64,000 bases of DNA from Adiantum capillus-veneris (Eukaryota; Streptophyta; Polypodiopsida; Polypodiales; Pteridaceae), in the NCBI GenBank assembly GCA_014529385.2, contig CM043944.1:47470768-47534767 (forward strand), given 5' to 3'. Of the stretch, positions 9,885-20,841 are shown one piece after another (position 1 is the first letter of the stretch; the number at the start of each line of letters is the position of its first letter). Below the pieces are notes generated by a model. The model saw only the letters and a list, made by a program, of their open reading frames with translations, made no database searches and had not been told where the DNA came from. Both the position numbers and the translations under genes were made by a program.

Positions 9885-11448
9885 ATGGCTGACAATAGTA
9901 AAGAGAGTGAAATTAATGTTGATAACTTTGATTTTGCTCATGAGCAAGCTACTAATGATGCTTCAATGCTTGTTAACTATCTTGTTTCCAAGCTTCAACA
10001 AGCCATGGGCAATCCATCTCTCCAAAGTGAAGTGCAACGGCAGCTCCGTGCTCACGGGATTCTTCAAGCTAATCACCATGACGAGAGAACACCTAGGAAG
10101 CCTCCTTGTGAGACTACCAAAAGAGGTCTCTCTCCGATTCGGGAAGAAGAAGAGAATCCTTATGAAGGGCTCAAGAATTTACTTCTTGATGATGTATCTC
10201 CTTCCCAAAGGAGAACTCAAGAGCCTCCACCGAAGGAACGAGAAAGAAGCGAGTCTCCCACCACCTCGACGGAGATGGCTCCACGAAGACCGCGGGCTAA
10301 ACGCTCTCCATCACCACCAAGGTGGAGAAGATCATCGTATTCTTCTCCTCACCACAATTCGAAGAGGGATGATAAAAAGCAAGAGAAGAAAAAGGCGAGA
10401 AAGAGGACACCCTCTTCTCCATCTTCTTCATCCTCTTCCTCTTATGAAAGCTATGGTGAAGACGACAAAGAGCAGGACAAGAAAAAGGCAAGAAAGAGGT
10501 CACCCTCTTCTCCACCTTATTCAAATTCTTCACCTTCTGAAGAAAGTGATGGTGCAACTTTTGAACCATCAAAAAGAAGAGGCCATAGGAAATCCTATGC
10601 CGCATGAAAGAGGTCGTCCAAGCTGAAGAAATTCAAAGAGGGAGGGAAGAGCATCTCTTTCCTTACCTATGATGGTACCTTTGGTGCCACAGACAAAGTC
10701 TTGGCCTTTATCCAGCAATTCGATGCGGCGTTTGGAGATGAGGGCTTCACGGAGTCCTCTAAGCTACGCCATGTAGCTATGCAGTTTCAAAAGTCCGCCA
10801 GACAATGGTGGTCTAGCCTACGAGCCAACTGTGAAGCTCCACGAACATGGAAAGCTTTAAGAGCTTCCATTATGAAGCAGTTTTTGGCCACCGATGCCAA
10901 AGACAAAGTACTCACCGAATGGCGAAGCTTAAAGCTCTCTCCCAATGAATCCATCCACAAATATGTAGACAAGTTTTGGGACCTACAACTCAAAGCCACT
11001 GTCTTCAAAAAGTTGGATTTTGGAGAGCAAAAGCAACAATTTTGTGCGGGCTGTTGAACCGAAGAAATGGCGGAGTATGTCAACTCCCAAAGGCCACGTA
11101 CTATATCGGCGGTAATACACCACACTATGGTGGCCTCTCGAATCAATTTCCAAACGGGGGCAAAAAGAAATAATAAGCCCCCGGAAAACAAGGGTTCCAA
11201 TGAGGCTAAGGGGAAGGACAATGTCCAAAAGTCTCCTAAGGGCAACTCCAACAAAGCTAAAGAGAAGGGAGTTTACAAAGGTAAGAATAAACTCTCTCCT
11301 GAAGAGCTTGAGCGTTATCGTAAGGATAACCGATGTTTCAAGTGCGGCGAACAAGGAAATGCGTACCGCGCTTGTCCTCAAAAGAACAACCGCCAAGATC
11401 CTCCTAGAGCTTCCTTGGTTGAAATCCAAGAGGAGGAAACTCACCAAA
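9885..11448 (+). pseudogene. G2 gag (two in-frame stops)
   Basis: The reading frame starts at ATG 9885 (MADNSKESEINVDNFDF). Residues 65-235 are Ser/Arg/Pro/Lys-rich. TGA at 10605-10607 interrupts where the sister copy G3 has Trp, and TGA at 11055 interrupts again, in the same frame, at the end of the gag core (FIQQFDAAFGD, ARQWWSSLRA, WRSLKLSPNESIHKYVDKFW). The frame then continues from 11067 through a zinc knuckle at about 11335-11380. The knuckle reads CFKCGEQGNAYRAC, with Asn where the metal-binding His belongs. No ribosomal-frameshift arrangement is seen; gag and pol are one frame in this family. Confidence 0.9.
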
Positions 11449-13580
11449 CTCATCACAAAGGATCTCCTTTATGCCATGCTTGGGGAAAGGGAAGAGAATA
11501 TGATGCTTTTATTCTCTTTGACCCTGGTTCTACTCACAATTTTATATCTATAGAGTTGGCCACCAAGCTAGGCATACAATCCTACGAGATGGGAGATGTC
11601 CTACCCGCAGACAGTGCCTTCAAGGGGCAAGAAGCTTCAGTCACTCCCTTAATTAGGAAATTGAGGCTTCATGTCCAAGGCTATGTGGACAAAGAGGACT
11701 TCTTTATCTCTCCTCTCAAGCATGAGGATGTAATCCTAGGGGCACCATGGTTTGACCGCCTGGCTGCCGATGTTAAATTTCTTGAAAGGAGAATCTCCTT
11801 TAAGTTCAGGGAAAAAGACATGTATATAGATGCTAAGGAAATGGGTAACACCATCCCCATTGTACATACACCAGCTTTCAACAAGTCAATAAAGAGCTCT
11901 ATTTCCGTGTACATGATTTTTGTTAAAGATTCTAAAAATGAACCTAATGCCTTAGCAAAAGAAAATAAAAGCAACCAAAAGGAATTAAAGTTATCCAATT
12001 TTCTCAAGGGGTTTAAAGATGTTTTTATTGACGACATCCCTTGTGAGCTACCTCCTAAACGAGGTAATGATGACCATGCAATTGAACTTCTTCCAGGAAG
12101 TTCACCGCCTAACAAACCTCCTTATAGAGTTTCTCAAGCTCAACAAGAGGAGATTATGCGGCAAGTGCATGAGTTAGTTGAGAAGGGCATGGTTAGGCCT
12201 AGCTCATCTCCATTTTGCTCACCTGTGCTATTAGTGCAAAAGAAAGACGGCACATATCGTATGTGTGTCGACTATAGAGCACTAAATAGGATCACTATCA
12301 AGAATAGGTTTCCCGTTCCACGGGTAGAAGACCTATTTGATAAGCTACAAGGATCGACCTACTTTAGTAGGATTGACCTAAAAAGTGGCTATCATCAAAT
12401 AAGGATAGTTGATCAAGACATTGTAAAGACCGCATTTCGTACTACATTTGGTCTTTACGAATACATTGTCATGCCTTTTGGCTTGACCAATGCACCAGCC
12501 ACATTCAACCGCTTAATGGAGAAGCTGTTCAGGCCTCATCGAACCTTCACTGGAGTGTTCTTTGATGATATTATCATCTACTCTAATTCATTGGAGGAAC
12601 ACAAGCAACATCTCCAGGTAATATTTCAAGTTTTAAGAGAGAATAAACTTTATGTTAATCGAAAGAAAAGTGAATTTTTCTTGCAAGAGATTCAGTATTT
12701 AGGTCACATTATCTCTCAAGATGGCATCCAAATGGATCCATCCAAGTTAGAGGTAATAAAAGGATGGCCTAAACCAAGGAATCTTCATGAACTAAGAAGC
12801 TTTATAGGTATGTGTGCATACTATAGACGCTTCATAGAAAAGTTCTCACAAATTGTGGGACCATAACATGACCTAACAAAGAAAAGCGTTAGGTATACAT
12901 GGTCTGCTAAGGAGAACAATTCTTTCGAAAAGCTTATCTCTCAACGTGTGCTTACACTACTGGATCTCTCAAAACCATTTGAGGTCCAATGTGATGCTTG
13001 TGGTGATTGCCTTGGAGCTGTTTTGCTCCAAGAAGGGCACGCCATAGGCTATGAGAGTCGAAGGCTCGACCCTGTTTAGCAAGCTCTAGGCATATACGAA
13101 AAGGAACTCCTTGCAGTTCTACATGACTTAGACTCATGGAAGCACTATTTATCGGGGACTCCTTTCATTCTGCGAACGGATCACCAAAGTCTTAAGTACT
13201 TCATGACGCAGACCAAGCTCTCCGACAAACAAATGAGGTGGGAAAATTTCCTTTCGCAATTTCATTTTCATATTGCTCACATTGCTGGCAAGCACAATCA
13301 AGTAGCCGATGCACTCTCAAGATGGCCGAGAGTGAATGCGGTTTCCATAGCAACTCACAATGATCTATCTTCAATGATAGATGAGTACGCTATTGATCCC
13401 GACTTTAGAGATGTGATTTCAGCCTTGGCATTAGGGAAGAAAGAAGAACCATTCACTTTACAAGATGGTTATCTTCTCTATGGCAATAGACTATGCGTTA
13501 CTAACTCACTACGTGAGAAAGTAATGTATGAATCTCATGCTCCACCTTATGCGGGCATAGAGGCATTCAGTTTACCTTAA
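11449..13580 (+). pseudogene. G2 protease, reverse transcriptase and RNase H
   Basis: This continues in frame with gag. Protease: LFDPGSTHNFIS at about 11516-11550; Pro replaces the usual Thr/Ser after the catalytic Asp, and G3 shares this, so it is a family trait. RT runs about 12100-12690: VDYRALNRIT, RIDLKSGYHQIR, MPFGLTNAPATF and the active site FFDDIIIYS, all intact. TAA at 12864 ends the open stretch. RNase H follows at about 12940-13310 (QCDACGD, YEKELLAVL, LRTDHQSL) with a 12-base deletion relative to G3 and a TAG at 13078. The frame is lost at about 13550 through a single-base deletion. The product would copy element RNA to DNA in the cytoplasmic particle. Confidence 0.92.
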
Positions 13581-14824
13581 AGGGAATAGAAACATATTTC
13601 TATTGGCCTACCATGAAAGTGAACATACAAGAGTATGTTTCCAAATGTGTGGTATGCCAAAAGACAAAATTTGATAGAGAGAAGCAACTTGGATTGCTTC
13701 AACCCTTGCCAATCCCTAATTCAACATGGGAGAGAATATCCATGGATTTTATCTTTGGATTGCCTAAGTCTATCCATGGGAATACGGGAATATGGACGAT
13801 AGTAGACAGGTTCAGTAAACAAGCTCATTTTATACCTGTCAAAAAGACTATCAAAGCCCATCAAATGGCAACCCTCTTCATTTCACAAATTTTTAAGTAT
13901 CATGGCTTGCCAATGTCCATAGTGTTGGATAGAGATCCTAAAATGACCAGTAATTTCTGGAAGGGTCTCTTTGAGAATTTAGGTACAAGGCTAAACTTCT
14001 CTTCGGCCTATCATCCACAAACGGATGGCCAAAGTGAAATAGCTAACCTAACAATTCTCGATCTACTAAAAGCCTATGTAACGGAAGTAGATCAAAGATC
14101 CCAATGGGAGAAGTACTTACCCTTAGTGGAGTATGCTTACAATAACACTGTACATACGTCCACGGGAAAAGCACCTTTCGAGGTAATTGAGGAAAGATCA
14201 AAAAGTCCCTTGCTACTTAAGGTACATGGGAAGATCTTCGCTGCAGATGAGTATAGCCGAGACCTACAAGAATATTTTTAAAAGATTAAGGATGCTATCT
14301 CTATCTCACAGCAAAGGCAAAAGGCTGCTTCTGACAAGCACAGAAGAGCCCAAGCCTTTAAAGAAAACGATTGGGTCTTGTTAAAGTTTCCCAAGGCTCG
14401 ATTAAGGCACACAACGGGCAAGAATCCTACGCGCCACCAAAAGTACTATGCTAAACTAGCAAAAAGGTACTATGGTCCCTTTCAGATTCTTAGGCCAATC
14501 AATGAGATGGACTATCAACTCAAGTTGCCCAATCATTGGCTCATACACAATGCTTTCCATGTGAGCCTATTAAAGCCTTCCAAAGGAGAGCCACCTCAAG
14601 AACCAACTATTGAAGACCCACCGGAGATCGAGGACCAAGAGGAGGTGCTGCAGCCGGAGTCCATTCTCCGACATGAAGACAAGGTATTAAGAGGCGGTAA
14701 GACTATCAGACGATATCTTATTAAGTTTAAGAATTATCCTTTTGAAGATGCTAGATGGATGCAAGGCATACAATTAAAGGATAACCTAAACCTTGTCAAT
14801 GCTTACAATGCTTCCCAAGAGTAA
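13553..14824 (+). pseudogene. G2 integrase with chromodomain
   Basis: Shifted one frame from RNase H. The zinc-binding pair reads CVVCQKTKFDREKQ. The core has the D-D-E catalytic set in MDFIFGLPKS, LDRDPKMTSNFW and TDGQSEIANL. TAA at 14279-14281 stands where G1 has Gln (a C-to-T change), after which the frame reopens to 14824. The tail has the conserved [12 protein letters not shown] and [10 protein letters not shown] of gypsy integrases, then a chromodomain-like end (ILRHEDKVLRGGKTIRRYL, KNYPFEDARWM). Chromodomain integrases are known to bias insertion to heterochromatin, which fits the nested setting. Confidence 0.92.
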
Positions 14825-15167
14825 GCAAATGTACAAAATGTTAAAAATGAACAAAGTTTTTGTCTTATAAGACTCTCTTTTTTCTTTATTTGTACACAAA
14901 TATGAAGTAGTATGCATGCTTAGATCAAGTTTGCGGAGACGACGTCTCCCAAACACCAAGTAGAGCTTGTCACTCTACTATGGAAGACTGATAGGACTAA
15001 TGTGTAGACATGCTTGCGGCAGCCTCAGGCTCTCAAGCGCCAAATGGACTAGTCATCCATTGTGGAATGATGTCGTAGGGTAACATAGGGATCCTCTACC
15101 CGCTAAGAAAAGGACTCATGAATATGCTTTATCTTCTCTACACCATAGTCGAGGACGACTATGATTT

Positions 15168-15181
15168 CAAGAGAGAGGTAA
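15168..15181 (+). promoter_or_regulatory. G2 polypurine tract
   Basis: CAAGAGAGAGGTAA immediately precedes the 3' LTR; it primes plus-strand DNA synthesis in this class. Confidence 0.85.
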
Positions 15182-16773
15182 TGTCATAATAATCAATATC
15201 TAATTCTCCTAAATGATTTTCTCATATTAAACTGATCATTTAATGTGGGGAAGTGCCAGGGGAGAAAAAGCTAGAATATTGGTTAAGCTAGCAGACCGGC
15301 CACAGTAGGGATCCAAAGGAGGGAAAATAGGGATCCAAAGGGGGGACCATCTGCAAAAGAGCCATGTGCAACAATGGGCTAAAAAGACCTTAAGGTTCAG
15401 CCCATTAAGACTTCCAAAATGCTAAGGTTCCAAAATTCAAAGGTTGTGTCCAAAGGTCAACCCTAGGGAAAATTGGATGTTTTGTGTGTGCCCTAAAAGT
15501 CTTTTCACATCCCTAAATGGGAGGGGGCGAGCCCTAAAGGTAGGGGATGAGAGAGAAAGCCACACACACACACACAGGCTCCCTTTACACAAAGGGAATG
15601 AGGGACACATGTCAGCTCCCTAGGCCAGATGCCCACAAGGTGTGCCCAATTTCTATTGGATGACCTTTGAAGTGGACCAATGAGAATTAAGCTAGAGTAA
15701 ATCTAGTTTAATTAATTTAAAAACATTTAATAAAAGAAACCAATGAGAATTAAGTCTCCTAGAAGACTATTGGACAGTCTCCCAAGGGGTCCAATGAGCA
15801 TTCAGGAGCCCCATGGCTTGCCTGATTCCTATTGGCCAGGAGGCAAAGGGGTCCAATGAGAGTTTAGCTTAATTATTTAATTACCTAAAGCTCTCACAAA
15901 AGGGGAAAGGGGGACACATGTCAGAAGGCTATCACTTATGCTGCTTAATTGTTATTGGCTTGACTTGGGGAGGGCCAATGAGGCTGCAGGAAGAGCAAAT
16001 AGCAAGGGGGCTCGCCCAAGAGAGAGAGGGGGCTGATTTTTGCTTGGCATTATCACACACACACACTCACACAAGCTCATGTAAAAAGAAAGAGAAGACT
16101 ATCTCTTCCCAAGCTTTAATGGAGAACTCATCACCTACTCCAAGCTTGTGAGATAGAAGCCTCCATCAACAGTCTCTTGGCATGTGGATGCAAATCCAAC
16201 CAAGGGCCAAGCTTCAATGCATGCTCATCTCCTCTACCAAGCTAATTACTAAGCTAAGCTATGCTAATATGAGTGATTATGTGAGGAGATGTACATCTTT
16301 CTCGTAAGATACTCCTTCTTCCTCTCAATCTACTCTCATACCCTGCTAGCTCTCACCATCTTCGAAGGTGTGTGAGGTCTTGGGTCTGAGAACGGGGATA
16401 ATTCAAGTTGTGTTTGTTAAGTGTTTTGCTTAGTGCATGAAGTTTCCATGTTCATTGCACTAGCTAGTCTTGAAGGAATACAAAGAATTGTATTGTACAA
16501 TGTCTCTCTTGATGGGAGAAACCACAATACAAAGCCTTTTGGAGGGGGGACCGGCTCCATGCAAATCCGGTCCTCAACTGTTGTCAATAGCTTAATTTCT
16601 CTCTCTCTTTTGAAAGTATTGTCGATGCTATCTAACTAGGTGTTATGCTTTTTGTTGCTCTCTCTCCATTAAGCACTCTTGTAATTCTCATTAGGAATCT
16701 ATTCTAATGAAATGTCCACTATGTTCATGCTAATTTCTGCTACACATAAGTTATTAGGCCATTAAATGTTACA
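15182..16773 (+). repeat. G2 3' LTR (1592 bp)
   Basis: Near-identical to 8055-9648; followed directly by the duplicated target GAGTG. Confidence 0.96.
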
Positions 16774-16778
16774 GAGTG

Positions 16779-18128
16779 CAAATAATTAGGTTAGGGTTCC
16801 TTATGTTTTTTGTTGTGTTCAATAAGTGTTGGTACCTTTTCCCACCAATGTGCCTGCTGGAGGTATTCCTTTTGTTTCTTAGTGTGTACAGGAGCGTGTT
16901 GCTATTGATAGGATTTGGACCTTCATGGAACCTTTCTCTCGTTTACACTTCAGATCAAGCGCGACCATCAACACAAACAGGTGTTTTTTGTCCATTAGCA
17001 TTGCCCCTATCTATTTTGCATCCATGTTTGTCTGCTTTAATTGTGATTGGTAGCCTAATATTCACCGCATTTGCTTAGTATCAAACATTTAATTCAATGT
17101 AATTTTTTGTCATAATCACTTGTCTAGGTTTAAAAATCAAGCAGTCCGACTAAGCTAGTTTGACCAAGCTAGGTGTTAGAAATCTTCTCTTAATACCATG
17201 GGGAATGCCTTCCTAATAAGCAATGGTTACTTAGGTTCTTAATCCAATTTAGGAGCATTGTGTGAAATGTACTAGGGCTTTCTAGCGGGCTTGACCCTAT
17301 TGACCTTTAGCTTAAGTATTATAAAGGGAGTTTACTAGTGTGATCAACCTGGGGAGGTGTATTAGAGTTATATGACCCCCCAAAGCTACAAAATTAAAAT
17401 GATGAAAACAAACAAAACAAAAAAAATATCAAAGTGCCACAATGTAAAATTTTAAGCTGGAAGAGAAATCCCTGCTTAAATTGGTACTCCACTCACATGT
17501 ATCGCCTAGGTACTAGAGCCCTAGAGGTTCCCAGTGTGGGCGCTTTTCCTTGAAAAGCAAAAAACCCAAGGCATACAAAATAAGCACACACATCAAAATT
17601 GAATCACTGTGAAAAGACTTTGGGGGGTCAAAGCAAAGGTAATCAGTCAGGTGATGATTTCATGAGAAATTTCTTTTATCGTAGCTTAACTACAAGGTCC
17701 TCTAGGTATAGCCTCTAGTCAGCCCTTGAACATGAAATACTTGGCTCTCGCAATTAAACAACTTAATTAACCAGAGAAAATTAAGAAGCTTACCCATGGT
17801 ATTAATAGTCAATCTCTAGTGCCTTTCGACCGTTAAATTAGCGACCCTAGACTTGTTTAATTTTTTACCTTTACATCTGTTTATGCATTTGATTATATTG
17901 CAATTTAATGTTTATTTGCTGACAAATTGTTTAAATTTCTGTTACCAATCGATTTGTCTGCCTAAAACTGCATATGCTTTTTAATCGCTTATGAGAATGC
18001 AATTACTGTACCAATGTTGTTTGATTTTACAGTGATTGAAGAAGGCTAAGGACATTCATCTCAAATGATCTTCCACCTCGACGAACGAGCTTCAACTCAA
18101 TAGCTTTCGAGGACGGAATCTACATCAG
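16779..18128 (+). other. G0 3' non-coding region
   Basis: This 1.35 kb between the G2 insertion and the G0 3' LTR has no convincing ORF and no pol motif in any frame that I could see. In a full gypsy element this is where pol, or an env-like gene, would lie. Confidence 0.7.
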
Positions 18129-18466
18129 GAAGGGGGGCATGTTAACCCTCACGGCTCACGGACACCCCATGACCTACAATGAACGTGTATTATGTATTTG
18201 GTAGAGTCAGGTACCGGGCTTGTCAGTCCAATAGGAAAAGGGTAAGAGTGATCGCTGATGAGAGGCGCACTCTAACTGGGACATTCAAGGGATTAGTTGG
18301 CTAAGCATGGGCGCCCAAGTGTGGATGGGGCAAGCCCATATAAAAGTCATTCTAAACCTAAAATGTAGGATTCTCTCATTTGTGCAATGCAAGAAGAGTG
18401 CTCTTGCTCCATCTCCTTCTCCATCTCCTTGTGTACTAGTGTGTGTGTGTGTACTTGAGAGAGAGA
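18129..18466 (+). repeat. G0 polypurine tract and 3' LTR, first part
   Basis: GAAGGGGGGCA (18129-18139) is followed by the LTR from 18140, matching 3161 onward with few differences. It is cut in its GA/GT microsatellite at 18466 by transposon T1 and resumes at 26815. Confidence 0.92.
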
Positions 18467-18498
18467 CATTAGGGGAATTTTGAGGTCACTTTTGTGCC
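18467..18498 (+). repeat. T1 left terminal inverted repeat
   Basis: It begins CATTAGGGGAATTTTGAGGT. The reverse complement of 26783-26814 matches it with one mismatch. Weaker similarity continues about 25 bp further inside (TGTAGAGAGAGA on both sides). Confidence 0.95.
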
Positions 18499-18793
18499 CT
18501 GTAAGAATATGTAGAGAGAGAATATATACTTTATTTAAAAAATAGTGAAATGTTTGTAAAAAGGTGAGTTTGCATACTTTTTACCTCCGCGGAAACATGT
18601 CATTGTCAAATATTTCTAGGATCTTTAGTATTCTAAAAAATACTCCCTCCAAAACTAACGAAAACGTCAGTTCTGGCCCAAAATTCAAAATTTCACTTGC
18701 TGAAACAAACCTTTTCTGTGTCGTCTTCTTCCTCGTATCTGCAGAGCTTTTCTCTATAATACTATCTCTAACAAATACTGTTAATAGACTTCC

Positions 18794-20683
18794 ATGGAGA
18801 AGAGAAGCTTATACCATCTACGCATTGAGCTAAATGAAGAATATTGTCCAGTGCGCAAGAGAAACAAATGTGCAGAGGTGTCCTCGTCCATATTTGAAGC
18901 AATGCGGCAAGATTAAAAAAAACACATTGATCTCTGGACTGATGGAAGATTGTATCCAGTGGACCCAATGACAAAGAGCACTCCCCCATTATCAAATTGT
19001 TCATCTTTGATAAAATTTGTGGGTGATGGTCAAAGAGGGTTGCTGGGTTATACACAGAGTCTTGCGGTAGAGAGAGATATTCTTAAGTTAGAAGATCATT
19101 TGGCCAAACAAATGATAAATACTCTTAAACAACAGCTTGAGGAATGTAAAGAGAGCAACGAAAAGCTACAAACTCAGCTCAAACAAGCTAGAAGAAAGAA
19201 TACAATGTTAGGAAACAGACAAAGAGAAAAGAAGTCAAAGAACATTGAAGCCTTGAGACGTGGTGGAGGAGGTTGCAGCAGGAGAATCAGAGTAGCAAGG
19301 TATATATGCTTATTTTATATTGTTAAGTTGCTACTATTCTTTGTTAATATGCTTAGGTTACTTTTCTTTGTTAATATGCGTAGGTTACTTTTCTTTGTTA
19401 GGTTGTTAATCTTTTTGTTAGGTTGTTATTAAGACCCTATTGCAGTTGTTCTTTATTAAATGATTTAATTTAGTTGATCACTGTTTGTTTATTTTGTTGG
19501 TGTCATTTGGACAAGATCAATAATCAGTTAATTTTGTACCTTTTGATTTAGGACTTTGCTACAACCAAACTCTGCATCAAACATGGAAATGGCAGCTAAA
19601 CATTATTGTGATGTTTTACCTCCCAAGGTTGCCAAAAAGATTTTCACAGAGAAGAAGTTTAACAAGGCAAAGGAGCAGTGCATTGAGGGATTTTTGTAGA
19701 GCTCTTGCTTGGACAAGGAGGATGTGCAATATACTATGGATAAGGTAGGCATTAGCAGAGATGGTTATAGCAAGCTGTTTAGAAATGTGAACTCAAGGTT
19801 AAAGCAATGTAAAGTCAGGTCCTCTTTGCTTCCAAAGCCATCCATTGTGCAGCAGGCAAGGAAAAAGATCAATGAGAGGATAATGGAGATGTTGGGTGAG
19901 CCTCACCACATTCATGGTACCTATCATGGTAAAAAGAGGGATCTTCAATTTGACGAGTTCAATAATATTTTCCTTGACTTGAAGACACTTCAGAAGGAAA
20001 TGATCAGATTCTATGAGCTGGAGCATACAGAAGCAAATGGTGTTGTCAGTTTTGTGATAAAGCTTGATGAATGCGAGATTGTTAAGAACAGAAAAATTGA
20101 GAGGATTTCCATAACTTTAATGAACAGAGCATTGAAACCGAAGGATACCAAGTACTTCAGCATGCAATCGGAGAAGAATGTCTGGTGGCTAGGTGCTTTT
20201 GAAGTAGAGAGTGAAGACTTTGATGTTCTGGATTGGGTTTTCCATCAAACAACAATACCCGAAGTCATTAATGCACAAGAATTAGGGGAAGAGCTTGAAG
20301 TTGAAGGGTTTGGAAGTTACAGGGTGGAATGGCACAAGGGAGGAGACCTTAAAACCCTTAAATGTATGTACAATGTCTCTAAAGGAGCTATGGCAAAGAG
20401 CCCTTGTCTGTATTGTATGGCATCAACAAAAGAATGTAATCCTGCAAATTGGAACAAAGCACCCAATAGGCATACTCAAGATCCAAACTTCAAAGCAGTT
20501 TTAAATATTCCACTTGCTAATGTCCACATATGCACTCTGCATGCTCTTTGCAGAATTGTGGAGAAAATTGTACATCTGTATGTGGGGTTTGCCTGGAAGT
20601 TACAGCCAAAAGCAGCTAGAGATGCTGCAATGAAATGTATTGAAAGGGTTTTATCAATAAGGTTAAGATTGAAACAAACCTGA
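18794..20683 (+). pseudogene. T1 gene 1: DDE transposase-like protein
   Basis: Exon 1 (18794-19299) starts MEKRSLYHLRIELNEEYCPV and has TAA at 18914, then a predicted coiled coil (about 19080-19200, LEDHLAKQMINTLKQQLEE). A GT-AG intron of 252 bp (19300-19551) joins exons in phase; exon 2 (19552-20683) has a TAG near 19697 and then 324 open codons. Its core has an Asp in FVIKLDECEIV, a second in HKGGDLKTLK, then SPCLYC (C-x2-C) and HICTLHALCRIVEKIVH. This order (D, D, C-x2-C, His cluster) is known from CMC and Transib/RAG1-like transposases. The last catalytic Glu was not found; coding-like sequence (VFVGGVKARAFLG) continues in other frames to about 20850, where it meets gene 2 tail-to-tail. 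It should cut and join element ends. Confidence 0.65.
19300..19551 (+). other. Intron of T1 gene 1
   Basis: AGCAAG/GTATAT at the donor and TTTTGATTTAG/G at the acceptor, AT-rich. Removing it joins the upstream and downstream frames in phase (codon split 2+1), which supports it as a true spliced intron. Confidence 0.75.
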
Positions 20684-20841
20684 AGAGATCTTCAAATGGA
20701 AACAATGTGCCTAGAAAGGTCTTTGTTGGTGGTGTGAAGGCCAGAGCTTTCCTAGGGTTCATGGCAAACTAGGAAAGGTAAATGCCAAGAAGGGTTCATC
20801 CAATGTGAAGTATAACTAGTGGAAAGCTCTCCACAATGCCA

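Larger units (their letters stand above)
8055..16773 (+). mobile_element. G2: full-length Ty3/gypsy chromovirus
   Basis: This 8719-bp element has both LTRs (8055-9648, 15182-16773), a Met-tRNA primer site, gag, protease, RT, RNase H, integrase with chromodomain and a purine tract. It is flanked by the perfect duplication GAGTG (8050-8054, 16774-16778), so it is one clean insertion into G0 just after ORF2. The two LTRs differ at only about 20-25 visible positions in 1.6 kb, indicating a fairly recent insertion, yet the coding part carries several stops and a frameshift. It is the best copy of this family in the window and the reference for reading G1 and G3. Confidence 0.97.

Noticed and set aside
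18564-18833. An 89-codon frame at the left end of T1
   Set aside because: It overlaps the better-supported gene 1 exon in another frame and has no supporting motif; treated as chance.
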